Assembly: GCA_002280485.1 (NCBI GenBank)
Contig: NCED01000014.1
Coordinates: 1 to 27,052, forward strand
DNA length: 27,052 bases
Direction of reading: 5' to 3'
Origin: Caulobacterales bacterium 32-69-10
GTDB taxonomy: Bacteria > Pseudomonadota > Alphaproteobacteria > Caulobacterales > Caulobacteraceae
The notes beneath the pieces were generated by a model. It did no database searches. It was not told the DNA's origin and saw only the letters and a list, made by a program, of their open reading frames with translations. Below, piece after piece: positions 15,214 through 24,175 of this stretch; within the stretch, counting starts at the first letter, position 1, and the number at the start of each line of letters is the position of its first letter. The position numbers and the translations under genes are program-made.

Positions 15214-16113
15214 CTACCCCGCGAACGGGACCATCCGCATCCCGGGCACGTTCGCCGGGATCGCGAACACCGAGCCGTCCAGCGAATCCGGCGCCAAGCC
15301 CTCAAGCTCCTGGCGGGCCGAGGTGACGTAGAGGGTCCGGCGGTCCGGGCCGCCGAAACAGCAGCTCGAGGGCTGTTCGACCGGCAGCATGATCTCGCGG
15401 TCCACGCGCCCGTCGGGGGCGAAGCGGATCACCCGCGATCCGCCCCAGCGGGCGTTCCACAGGAACCCCTCCTCGTCCATGGCCGAGCCGTCGGGATGGC
15501 CGGGACCGCCTTGGGCGAACACCCGCCGGTCCGACAGGCGCGGGCCCTCCGGGTCGTAGGCGAAGGACCAGATGGTCTCCTGGAGGGTGTCGGCGCAGTA
15601 GAAGCGGCCGCCGTCCGGGCTCCAGCATAGGGTGTTGGTGATGCCGACCCCGTCCATCACCCGGGTCCAGCGGCCGTCCGGCTCGACCACGAAGAAGCCG
15701 CCCGAGCTGCGGGTCAGGGGGATCGGCGAGCCGTCATGCTGCAGGTTGTTGCCCATGGTGCCGAGCCACAGCCGCCCTTGCGGATCGGTCCGGGTCTCGT
15801 TGGACCGGTTGCCCTCGTCCGGGTCCGGACGGACGAAGGGGCGGGTCTGGCCCGTCGCCAAGTCCATCCGATGCACCCCGTCGACCAGGGCGACCAGGGC
15901 GTCGCCCGACGCGGTGGGGATGAAGGCCGAGCACGAGGACGGCATGCGCCAGCTCCGGCCCCGGCCGCTCGACGGCTCCAGCCGGTGGGCCCAGCGGCCG
16001 GCGATATCGACCCAGTAGAGGGCGGCCTCGGCCTCGGACCAGAACGGCCCTTCGCCCAGCTGGTCGCGGGCGGGCGCGCCGGCGGGGCGCGGCAGAATCT
16101 CGTAATCGGTCAC
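15214..16113 (-). CDS. SMP-30/gluconolactonase/LRE family sugar lactonase
   Basis: A 299-aa six-bladed beta-propeller protein, probably a cytoplasmic lactonase opening aldonolactones such as gluconolactone, xylonolactone or arabinonolactone. The metal ligands of the family are visible as Glu21 (LGEGPFW), Asn160 (GITNTLCWSPDG) and Asp208 (GHPDGSAMDEEG). The substrate-side motif NRSNETRTDPQGRLWLGTM includes Arg103 and Asn105; it carries Glu106 where Asp is usual. There is no signal peptide. It is convergent with pgk and divergent from the amidase. No sugar dehydrogenase or dehydratase lies beside it, so the pathway and exact substrate are not determined by context. Confidence 0.9.
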   Translation of the reverse strand: MTDYEILPRPAGAPARDQLGEGPFWSEAEAALYWVDIAGRWAHRLEPSSGRGRSWRMPSSCSAFIPTASGDALVALVDGVHRMDLATGQTRPFVRPDPDEGNRSNETRTDPQGRLWLGTMGNNLQHDGSPIPLTRSSGGFFVVEPDGRWTRVMDGVGITNTLCWSPDGGRFYCADTLQETIWSFAYDPEGPRLSDRRVFAQGGPGHPDGSAMDEEGFLWNARWGGSRVIRFAPDGRVDREIMLPVEQPSSCCFGGPDRRTLYVTSARQELEGLAPDSLDGSVFAIPANVPGMRMVPFAG

Positions 16114-16200
16114 GCGGGCGTCCCCATCCTAGCCTTAATCCCCGCAAAGGTGGCCAGTTGCATCGACACGAGGCGGCCGTCGGCCCAAAGTGCCCCCATC

Positions 16201-17556
16201 ATGAGCTTTGCAAATCCGATCATCGAGGCCGGGATCACCGGCCTCTGCGACCTTTACGCCGACCGGGCAGTCACCCCTGTGGAGGCCTGCGAGGGGTACC
16301 TTTCCCGCATCGACGGCCTGGACGGGTCGCTGAACGCCTATGTGGCGGTGGACGCCGAGGGCGCGCGCGCCGCGGCCTACGCCAGCGCGGAGCGCTGGAG
16401 CAAGGGCCAGGCCCTGTCGCGCCTCGACGGCATGCCCATCGCGGTCAAGGCCAATATCGCCGTCCAGGGCCTGCCGTGGCACGCGGGCATCGACGCCTAT
16501 CGCGCGCGCATCGCCGAGGAGGACGCCGCCTGCGTGGCCCACCTGCGTTCGGCGGGGGCGGTGATCCTCGGTGTGCTGAACATGCATGAGGCGGCCTTCG
16601 GCGGGACCAGCGACAATCCGTGGTTCGGGCGCGTCGCCAACCCCTGGGCCCGCGACTTCATCCCCGGCGGCTCGTCAGGCGGCTCGGCCGCGGCGGTGGC
16701 GGCCGGCTTGTGCGCCGGGGCGCTAGGCACCGACACCCTGGGCTCGGTGCGCATCCCTTCGGCCCTGTGCGGGGTGTTCGGCCACAAGCCGACCCTGGGC
16801 CTGATCCCCACCGACGGGGTGGTCGCCCTGTCCTGGACCCTGGACCACGTGGGCGTGCACGCCCGCTCGGCCGACGACCTCGGCCGGCTGCTGGCCGGAA
16901 GCTCCGGCGCCGAGGCCGAACTGGCCGCGGAAATCTCCCAGCCCGCCGACCTGGAGACCCTGCGCCAAGCCCCCCTCGCCGCCCTGTCCTGGGACGGGGT
17001 GGAGGTCGAGGACGAGGTGCGCGAGACCTATGAACAGGCCATCACCGACGCCCGCGCGGCCGGGCTTGAGGTCGAGATGCTGAGCCTGGGCGGCTACAAT
17101 TTCGCCGACCGCTCCGACCTCTATCTGATCTGCGCCGCCGAAGCGTCCGTCGAGCACACCGAGGCCCTGCTGTCCGCGGCCGAGGGCTTCTCGCCCGCAC
17201 TGATGGAGCGGATGAACCTGGGGCGCACCCATTCGGCCATCGACCTGGCCCGGGCCTACCGCGAGCTGGCCACGGTCGCCGCCCATGTCCGCGAGCAGCT
17301 GTCGCCGTTCTCGGGCCTCCTGCTGCCGGCGACCCCGCGGACCGCGACGCGCTCGCATGCGCCCGCGCCGGTGATGACGCCCTTCACCGCCCTGGCCAAT
17401 GTGCTCGGCCTGCCCGCCACAGCCTTCCCCATGGGCCTGTCCGACGAGGGCCGCCCCATCGGCTGCCAGGCCCTGGCCTGGGAGGACGAAACCACCCTGG
17501 GCCTCGCCAGGCTGCTCGGCCGCAACCTCGGCGCGCCTCCGGCCTATCAGGGCTGA
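16201..17556 (+). CDS. Amidase-signature family hydrolase
   Basis: A 451-aa hydrolase with the complete Ser-cisSer-Lys triad of the amidase signature family: Lys83 (IAVKANIAV), cis-Ser158 (PGGSSGGSAAAVAAG) and nucleophile Ser182 (GTDTLGSVRIPSA). Leu180 occupies a position that is often glycine. C-terminal motifs GLLLPATPRTA and FTALANVLGLPATAFPMG are typical. Possible substrates include aliphatic or aryl amides, allophanate or urethane-like compounds; GatA is unlikely because no gatB or gatC is present. The frame reads back to 15736, overlapping the lactonase, but ATG 16201 starts the conserved domain. No strong Shine-Dalgarno is evident. Confidence 0.88.
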   Translation: MSFANPIIEAGITGLCDLYADRAVTPVEACEGYLSRIDGLDGSLNAYVAVDAEGARAAAYASAERWSKGQALSRLDGMPIAVKANIAVQGLPWHAGIDAYRARIAEEDAACVAHLRSAGAVILGVLNMHEAAFGGTSDNPWFGRVANPWARDFIPGGSSGGSAAAVAAGLCAGALGTDTLGSVRIPSALCGVFGHKPTLGLIPTDGVVALSWTLDHVGVHARSADDLGRLLAGSSGAEAELAAEISQPADLETLRQAPLAALSWDGVEVEDEVRETYEQAITDARAAGLEVEMLSLGGYNFADRSDLYLICAAEASVEHTEALLSAAEGFSPALMERMNLGRTHSAIDLARAYRELATVAAHVREQLSPFSGLLLPATPRTATRSHAPAPVMTPFTALANVLGLPATAFPMGLSDEGRPIGCQALAWEDETTLGLARLLGRNLGAPPAYQG

Positions 17557-17592
17557 CTCGACGGCGGCGCGCATGGGGGATAATTCCCCGCC

Positions 17593-18753
17593 ATGACATC
17601 GCCCGCGGCTCCCATCGACGCCCTGGAACTGGCCCAGGCCCTGATCCGGCGCCCGTCGGTGACCCCGGCCGACGCCGGGGCCATGACGGTGGTCGAGGAG
17701 CAGCTGACGGCCCTTGGCTTCACCTGCCGCCGGATGAAGTTCGGCGACATCGAGAACCTCTACGCCCGGCGCGGGACCACCAGCCCCAACCTCTGCTTCG
17801 CCGGCCACACCGATGTGGTGCCCGTGGGCGAGGCCGGGGCCTGGTCCCACCACCCCTTCGCCGGCCAGGTCCACGACGGGCGCCTCTACGGCCGCGGCGC
17901 GGTGGACATGAAGAGCGCCATCGCCGCCTGGATCGCCGCCGTCGCCAAGGTGCTGTCGAAGGGTGAGCCGGAGGGGTCCCTGTCGCTCCTCATCACCGGC
18001 GACGAGGAAGGTATCGCCGAGCACGGCACGGTGAAGGTGGTCGAGGCCCTGGCCGCCGAGGGCGAGACCATCGACCATTGCGTGGTGGGCGAGCCGAGTT
18101 CGTCGGCCCAGCTCGGCGACATGATCAAGGTCGGCCGCCGCGGCAGCCTCAACGCCTGGATCACCGTCGAGGGCGTGCAGGGCCACGTGGCCTATCCCGA
18201 CCGGGCGGCGAACCCCATCCCGGTGCTGATCCAGCTGGTCGAGCGGCTGCGGGCCCATCGGCTCGACGAGGGCTATCCCGAATTCCAGCCCTCCAATCTT
18301 GAGTTCACGGCGCTGACCGCCGACGACGTGGCCACCAACGTTATCCCGGCGACCGCCTCGGCGCGGCTGAACATCCGCTTCAATCCCCACCACACCGGGG
18401 CGAGCCTGGTGCGCTGGCTGGCCGCCGAGTGCGAGGCGGCCGACGCGACCTTCCCGGGCAAGGTGCGGCTGAAGACCCACATTTCGGGCGAGGCCTTCCA
18501 CACCCCGCCCGGCCGCTTCGTCGAGATCGCCTCGGCCGCGGTTCAGGCCTCGGTCGGCCGCACGCCGGAGTTGTCCACCTCCGGCGGCACCTCCGACGCC
18601 CGCTTCATTCGCGCCCTGTGCCCAGTGATCGAGCTGGGGCTGGTGGGGACCACCATGCACAAGGTCGACGAGCATTGCCCCGTGGGCGAGGTCCGGGCCC
18701 TGGTCGGCGTCTACGAGGCCCTGATCGAGGGCTACTTCGAGGCGCGTCCGTGA
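17593..18753 (+). CDS. dapE: Succinyl-diaminopimelate desuccinylase
   Basis: A 386-aa cytoplasmic di-zinc peptidase-like enzyme that releases succinate from N-succinyl-LL-diaminopimelate in lysine and peptidoglycan synthesis. Metal and catalytic motifs are AGHTDVVPVG (His72, Asp74), GRGAVDMK (bridging Asp105), TGDEEG (Glu138, Glu139), VGEPSSS (Glu168) and TMHKVDEHCPV near the C-terminus. GVQGHVAYPDRAANP marks the dimerisation-domain histidine. A GGGGGA Shine-Dalgarno-like run at 17575-17580 can pair with TCCCC at 17585-17589 just before the ATG. The stop overlaps the next gene start in GTGA, indicating translational coupling. Confidence 0.97.
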   Translation: MTSPAAPIDALELAQALIRRPSVTPADAGAMTVVEEQLTALGFTCRRMKFGDIENLYARRGTTSPNLCFAGHTDVVPVGEAGAWSHHPFAGQVHDGRLYGRGAVDMKSAIAAWIAAVAKVLSKGEPEGSLSLLITGDEEGIAEHGTVKVVEALAAEGETIDHCVVGEPSSSAQLGDMIKVGRRGSLNAWITVEGVQGHVAYPDRAANPIPVLIQLVERLRAHRLDEGYPEFQPSNLEFTALTADDVATNVIPATASARLNIRFNPHHTGASLVRWLAAECEAADATFPGKVRLKTHISGEAFHTPPGRFVEIASAAVQASVGRTPELSTSGGTSDARFIRALCPVIELGLVGTTMHKVDEHCPVGEVRALVGVYEALIEGYFEARP

Positions 18754-19340
18754 GCGTCGCCGACCTGCCCCGCGACATCGCCGACGCCGGGGTCGGCGTG
18801 GCGCGGCTGATCCGCTACGACCCGCGCTGGCTGGAGGCCTTCGACCTTTCGGTCGGCGGCTTCCTGCGCTCCTTCGCCGGGCCGATCCTGTCCCTGCCCT
18901 TCGTGGTCATCGTCGCGGCCATGATCACCGGCGTTCCCGGCGACGGCCATGTGATCGACTCGCGCGTCCTGTGGGCGGCGGGGCTGTCGCAGGTGATGGC
19001 CACCATCGCCTATCCGGCGGTGGTCGGTTTCCTGGCCCGGCCGCTGGGCATCGGCGAGGGCTATGGCGCCTTCATCGTGGTGGTGAACTGGGCCTCGCTG
19101 TTCGTGAACATCGCCATCACCGCCGCGACGGCGCTGCTGCTGCTGGGCACCTTCGACCTGTTCGGCTTCGTCTGGCTGGTGCTGTTCGGCCTGTCGCTGT
19201 TCGTGGTCTGGCGCGCCTCGCGCGAGACCCTGAGCCCGGAGATCGGGCCGTCGCTGATGGTGGTGGTGCTGTGGGTCGGGATCGGCGTCGCCACCGACCG
19301 GCTGGCCCAGCTGATCTTCGGCCTTCAGCTGGCCGGATAG
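18750..19340 (+). CDS. Membrane protein of unknown function coupled to dapE
   Basis: A 196-aa protein starting at GTG 18750, which shares GTGA with the dapE stop. The frame extends far upstream, but that part lies inside dapE. Four to five hydrophobic helices are visible, including [72 protein letters not shown] and [16 protein letters not shown] do not recognise a characterised family. Its 3' end overlaps truA on the opposite strand by 16 bases. Tight coupling suggests co-expression with dapE; a functional link to peptidoglycan synthesis is speculation. Confidence 0.82.
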   Translation: MSVADLPRDIADAGVGVARLIRYDPRWLEAFDLSVGGFLRSFAGPILSLPFVVIVAAMITGVPGDGHVIDSRVLWAAGLSQVMATIAYPAVVGFLARPLGIGEGYGAFIVVVNWASLFVNIAITAATALLLLGTFDLFGFVWLVLFGLSLFVVWRASRETLSPEIGPSLMVVVLWVGIGVATDRLAQLIFGLQLAG

Positions 19341-20071
19341 CCCACGCCGGTCAGATAGAGGCCATGCGCCGGCGCGACCTGGGCGCAGGCGGCGCGGTCC
19401 CTAGCCTCCAGGGCCGCCTGCAGATCCGCCGCGCTCCACCGCCCCGCCCCGACCTCGGCCAGGGCCCCGGTCATCGAGCGGACCTGGCGGTGCAGGAACG
19501 AGCGGGCCGTGAAGGTCACCCGCACCTCCTCGCCCTCGCGCCACACCCGGGCCGTATCGAGGGTCTTCACCGGCGAGGCCGACTGGCAGTTGACGTCGCG
19601 GAAGGTGGTGAAGTCGTGCAGGCCGACCAGGCCTTGCGCGGCGGCGTGCATGGCCTGGGCGTCCAGGGGGGTCTTGACCAGCCACACCCGGCCGCGGTCC
19701 AGCGCCGGCGGCGGGCGCCGGTCGAGGATGCGGTAGAGGTAGCGCCGCTCCAGGGCTGAAAAGCGGGCGTGGAACTCGGGGTCGGCGACCTCGACCTGGA
19801 GCACCGAGATCGGCTCGGGGACCAGGTGGGCGTTGATCGCGTCGCGCACCTTGTCGGGCGCCCAGTCGCGGGTCAGGTCGAAGCTGATCACCTGGCCGGT
19901 GGCGTGGACGCCGGAATCGGTGCGCCCGGCGGCGGCGAGGCGCACCGCCTCGCCGGTGAAGGCGTGGATCGCCCGCTCCAGCTCGCCCTGCACCGACGGG
20001 TGCGTCGCCTGGACCTGGAAGCCCTTGTAGGGGCCGCCGTCATATTCGATCGTGGCTTTGTACCTTGGCAT
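19325..20071 (-). CDS. truA: tRNA pseudouridine(38-40) synthase TruA
   Basis: A 248-aa cytoplasmic enzyme that isomerises uridines 38-40 in the tRNA anticodon arm. Catalytic Asp52 lies in the signature [15 protein letters not shown]. Family motifs [28 protein letters not shown] and the C-terminal [22 protein letters not shown] are intact, and length is typical. It begins 13 bases after fmt on the same strand, fitting an fmt-truA transcript. Its last 16 bases overlap the convergent membrane-protein gene. Confidence 0.98.
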   Translation of the reverse strand: MPRYKATIEYDGGPYKGFQVQATHPSVQGELERAIHAFTGEAVRLAAAGRTDSGVHATGQVISFDLTRDWAPDKVRDAINAHLVPEPISVLQVEVADPEFHARFSALERRYLYRILDRRPPPALDRGRVWLVKTPLDAQAMHAAAQGLVGLHDFTTFRDVNCQSASPVKTLDTARVWREGEEVRVTFTARSFLHRQVRSMTGALAEVGAGRWSAADLQAALEARDRAACAQVAPAHGLYLTGVGYPAS

Positions 20072-20084
20072 CAGCCCCCAGACC

Positions 20085-21011
20085 TCAGCCCAAGATTTCG
20101 CCGGCGGCGATGGGCAGGCCGCGCAGGAAGTCCTCGGCGTCCTGGGGTCCCTTGCCCTCGCGCTGCACCCGCAGCAGCCGCACGGCGCCCTGGCCGCAGG
20201 CGACGGCCAGCTTGTCGTCCAGGGCCTCGCCGGCCGGGCCGTTCCCGCCGGCCAGCCGGGACATCAGGGCCTTGACCCGCACCGGGCCCTTGGGTGTCAG
20301 GGCCTCGAACCAGGCGCCGGGGAAGGGCGACAGGCCGCGGATGTGGCGGTCGACCTCGGCCGCCGGTCGGTCCCAGTCGATGCGGGCCTCGGCCGCCGTG
20401 ATCTTCCTGGCGTAGGTGACGCCCTCTTGCGCCTGTTCCTGCTCGATCACCGGCCCGCGCTGCAGGGCGGCGAGCGCCCCGGCCAGCAGCTCGGCGCCAA
20501 CCTCGGCCATGCGGTCGTGCAGGGTGGCCGAGGTGTCGTCGTGGAAGATCGGCACGGTCTCGGACAGCAGGATGGGGCCCTCGTCGAGGCCCTCGGTCAT
20601 GCGCATGACCTGGACCCCGGTCAGGGTGTCGCCGGCCATGATCGCCCGCTGGATCGGGGCGGCGCCCCGCCAGCGCGGCAGGAGCGAGCCGTGCAGGTTG
20701 AAGGCGCCCAGCCTGGAGGCGGTCAGCACCGGCCCGGGCAGGAGCTGGCCATAGGCCACCACCACCACCGCATCGACGTGGAGGTCGCGCAGGGCGGCGA
20801 CCTCGGCCTCGTCCTTGAAGGTGCGGGGCGTGCGCACCGTCAGGCCCAGCTCATCGGCCAGGGCGTGGACGGGCGAGGGCTGCAGGGTCTGGCCCCGGCC
20901 GCGCGGCCTGGGCGGCTGGGTGTAGACGGCGGCGATGTCGTGGCCCTCCGCCACAAGCTGGCGAAGCGCGCGGACGGCGAAGGCGGGAGTGCCCATGAAG
21001 GCTATGCGCAT
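20085..21011 (-). CDS. fmt: Methionyl-tRNA formyltransferase
   Basis: A 308-aa enzyme that formylates initiator Met-tRNA using 10-formyl-tetrahydrofolate. The formyltransferase triad is Asn105, His107 ([16 protein letters not shown]) and Asp143 ([11 protein letters not shown]). The N-terminus [16 protein letters not shown] is canonical, and the C-terminal tRNA-binding domain contains [13 protein letters not shown]. The open frame includes an earlier ATG at 21026, but that would add only the six codons lying in a short direct repeat; ATG 21011, with AGGGA upstream, is preferred. It is separated from its usual partner def by an opposite-strand dehydrogenase gene, so it needs its own promoter in the 77-base region before that gene. 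Confidence 0.97.
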   Translation of the reverse strand: MRIAFMGTPAFAVRALRQLVAEGHDIAAVYTQPPRPRGRGQTLQPSPVHALADELGLTVRTPRTFKDEAEVAALRDLHVDAVVVVAYGQLLPGPVLTASRLGAFNLHGSLLPRWRGAAPIQRAIMAGDTLTGVQVMRMTEGLDEGPILLSETVPIFHDDTSATLHDRMAEVGAELLAGALAALQRGPVIEQEQAQEGVTYARKITAAEARIDWDRPAAEVDRHIRGLSPFPGAWFEALTPKGPVRVKALMSRLAGGNGPAGEALDDKLAVACGQGAVRLLRVQREGKGPQDAEDFLRGLPIAAGEILG

Positions 21012-21015
21012 GCCT

Positions 21016-21044
21016 GTCCCTAGCATCGGCAGTCCCTAGCATCG
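21016..21044. repeat. 13-bp direct repeat at the fmt / FMN-dehydrogenase divergent promoter region
   Basis: GTCCCTAGCATCG occurs at 21016-21028 and identically at 21032-21044, a 16-base period. It sits directly upstream of fmt and between the two divergent genes. It could be a local duplication or a tandem binding site; function is unknown. Confidence 0.85.
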
Positions 21045-21088
21045 CCACGGACAATTCGTCATGCTCCGAAAAAACGGGGGGATCGGGG

Positions 21089-22222
21089 ATGGATCGCAGG
21101 GGCTTCCTGGCGACCGGCGCTGCGGCGCTTGCGACGAGAGCCGCCGCCCAGCCGGTCACGCCGTCCGCGGTCGCCCCCATTCCCGTCAGCCGCCTGGCCG
21201 ATCTCGAAGCCCAGGCCCATGCGGTTCTGGGCGACGGGCCCTTCGCCTTCGTCGCCGGCGGGTCGGGGGCGGAATGGACCCTGCGCGAGAACCGCCGCGC
21301 CTTCGACCGCTGGACCATCATTCCCGAATACCTGTCGGGCCGCGGCCCGCCGGACCTGCGCACCCGGCTGCTGGGAATCGACCTCGCGGCGCCGCTGTTC
21401 ACCGCTCCGACCGGCGGGCAAGGGCTGATTCACGCCAGCGCCGATGTCGGCATGGCCGAAGGGACTTGGGCCGCGGGCGCCCTGATGACCACCAGCGGCG
21501 CCGCGTCGCGCTCGCTGGAGGCGGTGGCCGCCGCCACGCCCGGGCCGAAGTGGTGGCAGCTCTACATGCCCGCGGACCCGGGCCGCGCCCGCAACCTGCT
21601 GCAACGGGCCCGCGCCAGCGGCTACCGGGCCGTCGTCTTCACCGTCGATGCCCTGGCCTCCGGCAATTCGGAATCCCTGGACCGCTCGGGCTACGACGTC
21701 GGCGGGTCGCTGCGCCGACTGCCGCCGCAGGTTCCGGCGACTCCCGCCGGCACGCCCCCGGGAACGCGCCGGTCGTTGAGCTGGGACGACATCACCTTCA
21801 TCCAGAAAGAAGGCGGGCTGCCGGTGATCCTCAAGGGCGTGCTGACCGGCCAGATGGCGCGCCGGGCGGTTCAGATGGGCGTGGCGGCCGTGCAGGTGTC
21901 CAACCACGGCGGCCGCCAGCTTGACGGCCTGCCCGCCGCCCTGGCCGTGCTGCCGGAGATTGCGGCCGCGGTCGGCGGCAAGGTCCCGGTGCTGATGGAC
22001 AGCGGCATCCGCCGCGGGGTGGACGTGTTCAAGGCCCTAGCCCTGGGCGCCGACGCGGTGGGCCTCGGCCGCCCGGCCCTGTACGGCCTGGCGCTCGGGG
22101 GGAATCTAGGGGTGCAGAGCGTGTACGAGCGGCTGAAGACCGAGCTGAGCGCGACCATGCAGTCCGCCGGGGTGGACCGGATCGACCAGATCACAGAGAC
22201 CCGCCTTCGAAAGGTGGCCTAG
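21089..22222 (+). CDS. Tat-exported FMN-dependent alpha-hydroxyacid dehydrogenase homologue
   Basis: A 377-aa TIM-barrel flavoprotein of the lactate dehydrogenase/glycolate oxidase family. [20 protein letters not shown] is a twin-arginine signal, so the folded, FMN-loaded enzyme probably works in the periplasm. FMN and catalytic features are present: Tyr159 (WWQLYM), Asp187 (FTVDA), Lys249 (VILKGV), and His273 and Arg276 (SNHGGRQLD). Aligned by eye to glycolate oxidase, two substrate-carboxylate ligands are replaced: the Tyr24 equivalent is Phe52, and the Arg164 equivalent is Ser194 (SGNSES). The substrate may therefore not be a simple 2-hydroxyacid. It lies antisense between def and fmt, and its TAG stop shares CTAG with the def stop. 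Confidence 0.9.
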   Translation: MDRRGFLATGAAALATRAAAQPVTPSAVAPIPVSRLADLEAQAHAVLGDGPFAFVAGGSGAEWTLRENRRAFDRWTIIPEYLSGRGPPDLRTRLLGIDLAAPLFTAPTGGQGLIHASADVGMAEGTWAAGALMTTSGAASRSLEAVAAATPGPKWWQLYMPADPGRARNLLQRARASGYRAVVFTVDALASGNSESLDRSGYDVGGSLRRLPPQVPATPAGTPPGTRRSLSWDDITFIQKEGGLPVILKGVLTGQMARRAVQMGVAAVQVSNHGGRQLDGLPAALAVLPEIAAAVGGKVPVLMDSGIRRGVDVFKALALGADAVGLGRPALYGLALGGNLGVQSVYERLKTELSATMQSAGVDRIDQITETRLRKVA

Positions 22223-22740
22223 GCCAGGGCCGCGGCCTTCTTCACCTTGGCGACGGCGCGCTCGCGCTTCAGCCGCGACAGGTGGTCGATGAACAGCACC
22301 CCTTCAAGGTGGTCCATCTCGTGCTGGATGCAGACGGCGTAGAGGCCCTCGGCGTCCTCCTCGACGGGGTTTCCGTCGAAGTCGAGGTACTTCAGCTTCA
22401 CCTTGGCGGGCCGATCGACCTCGTCATAGATCTCCGGCACCGACAGGCAGCCCTCCTCGTAGGGAAGGGTCTCCTCGGACGCCCAGACGATCTCGGGATT
22501 GACGTAGTAGCGCGGCGCCTTGGCGGTCTCGTCGCGGGACAGGTCCATGACGATGACGCGCTTGGGCACGCCGATCTGCACGGCGGCCAGGCCGATGCCG
22601 GGGGCGTCGTACATGGTCTCCAGCATGTCGGCCATCAGGGCGCGCAGCTCGTCGTCCACGACCGACACGGGTTCGGACTTGGTCTTGAGAACCGCGAGGT
22701 CGGCCTTGTTATCGACGGTAAGGATGCGACGGAGTGCCAT
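22219..22740 (-). CDS. def: Peptide deformylase
   Basis: A 173-aa metalloenzyme that removes the N-formyl group from nascent proteins. All three active-site motifs are present: [10 protein letters not shown] at 48-57, EGCLSVP with Cys98, and QHEMDHLEG with His140, Glu141 and His144. Length matches bacterial type 1 deformylases. The frame reads upstream to 23397, but that portion is antisense-frame sequence within rmuC, so ATG 22740 is the start; a weak AAGG precedes it. It begins 14 bases after rmuC on the same strand, suggesting an rmuC-def transcript. fmt is displaced downstream by an opposite-strand gene. Confidence 0.98.
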   Translation of the reverse strand: MALRRILTVDNKADLAVLKTKSEPVSVVDDELRALMADMLETMYDAPGIGLAAVQIGVPKRVIVMDLSRDETAKAPRYYVNPEIVWASEETLPYEEGCLSVPEIYDEVDRPAKVKLKYLDFDGNPVEEDAEGLYAVCIQHEMDHLEGVLFIDHLSRLKRERAVAKVKKAAALA

Positions 22741-22754
22741 GGCCTTGAGGTAGG

Positions 22755-24038
22755 TTAGCCCCTGGCGAGGGTCAAGGCGGGCGGCCCATCTGTCGCGGGG
22801 TCGGCGGATTCGACCGCCGCCAGCTTGGCCAGGGGGCGCACGGCGGCCTCCACCGGCTCCAGGGTGGGCAGATCCTTGCCTTCGTGGTCGACCTGCAGCT
22901 CCTCGAAGCGGCGGGCCTGGGTCATCACCTGGGTCTCCAGCGAGCCGACGAAGGAATTGTATTTGCTCACCGCCTGGCCCAGCGCGCGGCCGACGCCCTC
23001 GACATGCCTGCCCATGACGGCGAGGCGCTTGTGCAGCTCGCGCCCGACCTTGGCCACCTCGGCGGCGCCGCGCGCCTGCTCCTCGACACGCCAGCCGTAG
23101 GCGACGGCCTTGCACAGGGCGAAGAGGGTCGTCGGCGTGACCAGCAGGACCTTCTTGCTCATCGCCTCGGTCATCAGGTCGGGCATGCGGTCCAGCGCCG
23201 CGGCGAGGAAGCCGTCGCCGGGCACGAACATGGCGACGAAGTCCGGCGTGCCCTCGGACTGGAACTGGTCCCAGTAGCTCTTGGCCGACAGCCCCGCCAT
23301 GTGGCCGCGCACGCTCTGGGCGTGGCGGACCATGGCCGCGTCGCGCAGGGCCTCGTCGGCCGCATCCTGCGATTCCAGGAAGGCGTTCAGCGAGCACTTG
23401 GCGTCGATGACGAACACGCCGCCGCCCGGCATGCGCACCTTTACGTCCGGGCGCCGCCGCCCTTCATCGGTGTCGACCGAGAACTGCTCTTCGAAGTCGA
23501 ACCGGCTGGTCAGGCCGGCCATCTCGAGCACGTTGCGCAGGGTCTGCTCGCCCCAGCGCCCTTGCACCCCGGCCCCGCGCCGCAGGGCCGACGACAGCTT
23601 GCGCGCCTCGGCCTGGGTGGCGCTGGAGGCCAGCATCAGGGCGGCGAGCTGCTCCTTCAGGCCGCCGGTCTCCTCGGCGCGGGCCTTCTCCAGGGCGGTG
23701 ACCTGCAGCTCGAACTTGGCCAGGGTCTCGGCCACGGGCTTGAGCTGGGCCTCCAGCCGGGCCTGGGACAGCTTGTCCTGGGCGTTGAAGGTCTCGGCGT
23801 TGCGCTTGAGGAGCTCCTCGGCGATGTGGTTCGCCGATTGCGCCGCTTGAGCCTTGATCAACTCGGCCACCGTCGTGCTCTGGGCCTCCAGCGAGCGCGT
23901 CCGTTCCCGCGCCTCGGCCAGGGCGGCGCTGGCCTCGCCCAGCCGCTCGCCCAGCCGGTCGGCGCGGCGGCGTTCCATGAAGCCCCAAGCGGCGGCCAGG
24001 ACCACGCATAGGATCGCAGGGGCGAGCACGAGGAGCAT
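22755..24038 (-). CDS. rmuC: DNA recombination protein RmuC homologue
   Basis: A 427-aa protein of the RmuC family, linked in E. coli to limiting recombination at inverted repeats. Residues 1-20 are a membrane anchor ([20 protein letters not shown]), about 25-140 a coiled coil rich in Glu, Ala, Arg and Gln, and about 150-380 the nuclease-like RmuC domain with [28 protein letters not shown] and [17 protein letters not shown] 24044 and ATG 24038 are both in frame. The only Shine-Dalgarno, GGAG at 24049-24046, is 1 base from the first and 7 from the second, so 24038 is chosen. This start region lies in overlapping inverted repeats. Confidence 0.95.
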   Translation of the reverse strand: MLLVLAPAILCVVLAAAWGFMERRRADRLGERLGEASAALAEARERTRSLEAQSTTVAELIKAQAAQSANHIAEELLKRNAETFNAQDKLSQARLEAQLKPVAETLAKFELQVTALEKARAEETGGLKEQLAALMLASSATQAEARKLSSALRRGAGVQGRWGEQTLRNVLEMAGLTSRFDFEEQFSVDTDEGRRRPDVKVRMPGGGVFVIDAKCSLNAFLESQDAADEALRDAAMVRHAQSVRGHMAGLSAKSYWDQFQSEGTPDFVAMFVPGDGFLAAALDRMPDLMTEAMSKKVLLVTPTTLFALCKAVAYGWRVEEQARGAAEVAKVGRELHKRLAVMGRHVEGVGRALGQAVSKYNSFVGSLETQVMTQARRFEELQVDHEGKDLPTLEPVEAAVRPLAKLAAVESADPATDGPPALTLARG

Positions 24039-24063
24039 GTTCATGCTCCGTTCGTAGACGGAG
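24032..24063 (-). promoter_or_regulatory. rmuC: Shine-Dalgarno of rmuC within two competing inverted repeats
   Basis: On the minus strand, ACGGAG (the ribosome binding site, 24051-24046) can pair with upstream CTCCGT (24063-24058) across a 6-base loop. The overlapping sequence GGAGCATG can instead pair with CATGCTCC (24039-24032), which covers the start codon. Both are perfect. Either pairing would hide the ribosome binding site; a regulatory role is inferred. Confidence 0.45.
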
Positions 24064-24175
24064 TCGGCGCGCTAGACCAGAGCCCGAGGCGACGCGCGAT
24101 GGGCGGGAATTGCTATTGGGGCGGCAGGCGCGTTCCATGCCGCCCTGATGTGATCGACGTCCGCAGGGGGCTCGG

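Noticed and set aside
16723..18675. A 650-codon minus-strand frame opposite the amidase and dapE
   Set aside because: It spans two well-supported genes, and its Gly/His/Gln/Arg-rich composition is typical of a mirror frame.
22741..23397. An N-terminal extension of peptide deformylase of more than 200 residues
   Set aside because: The extension lies inside rmuC in another frame and is Arg/Gly/Pro-rich; the family N-terminus begins at 22740.
22884..24011. A 375-codon plus-strand frame opposite rmuC
   Set aside because: It is the antisense of a coiled-coil gene, Leu/Gly/His-rich, with no motif and no ribosome binding site supporting it.
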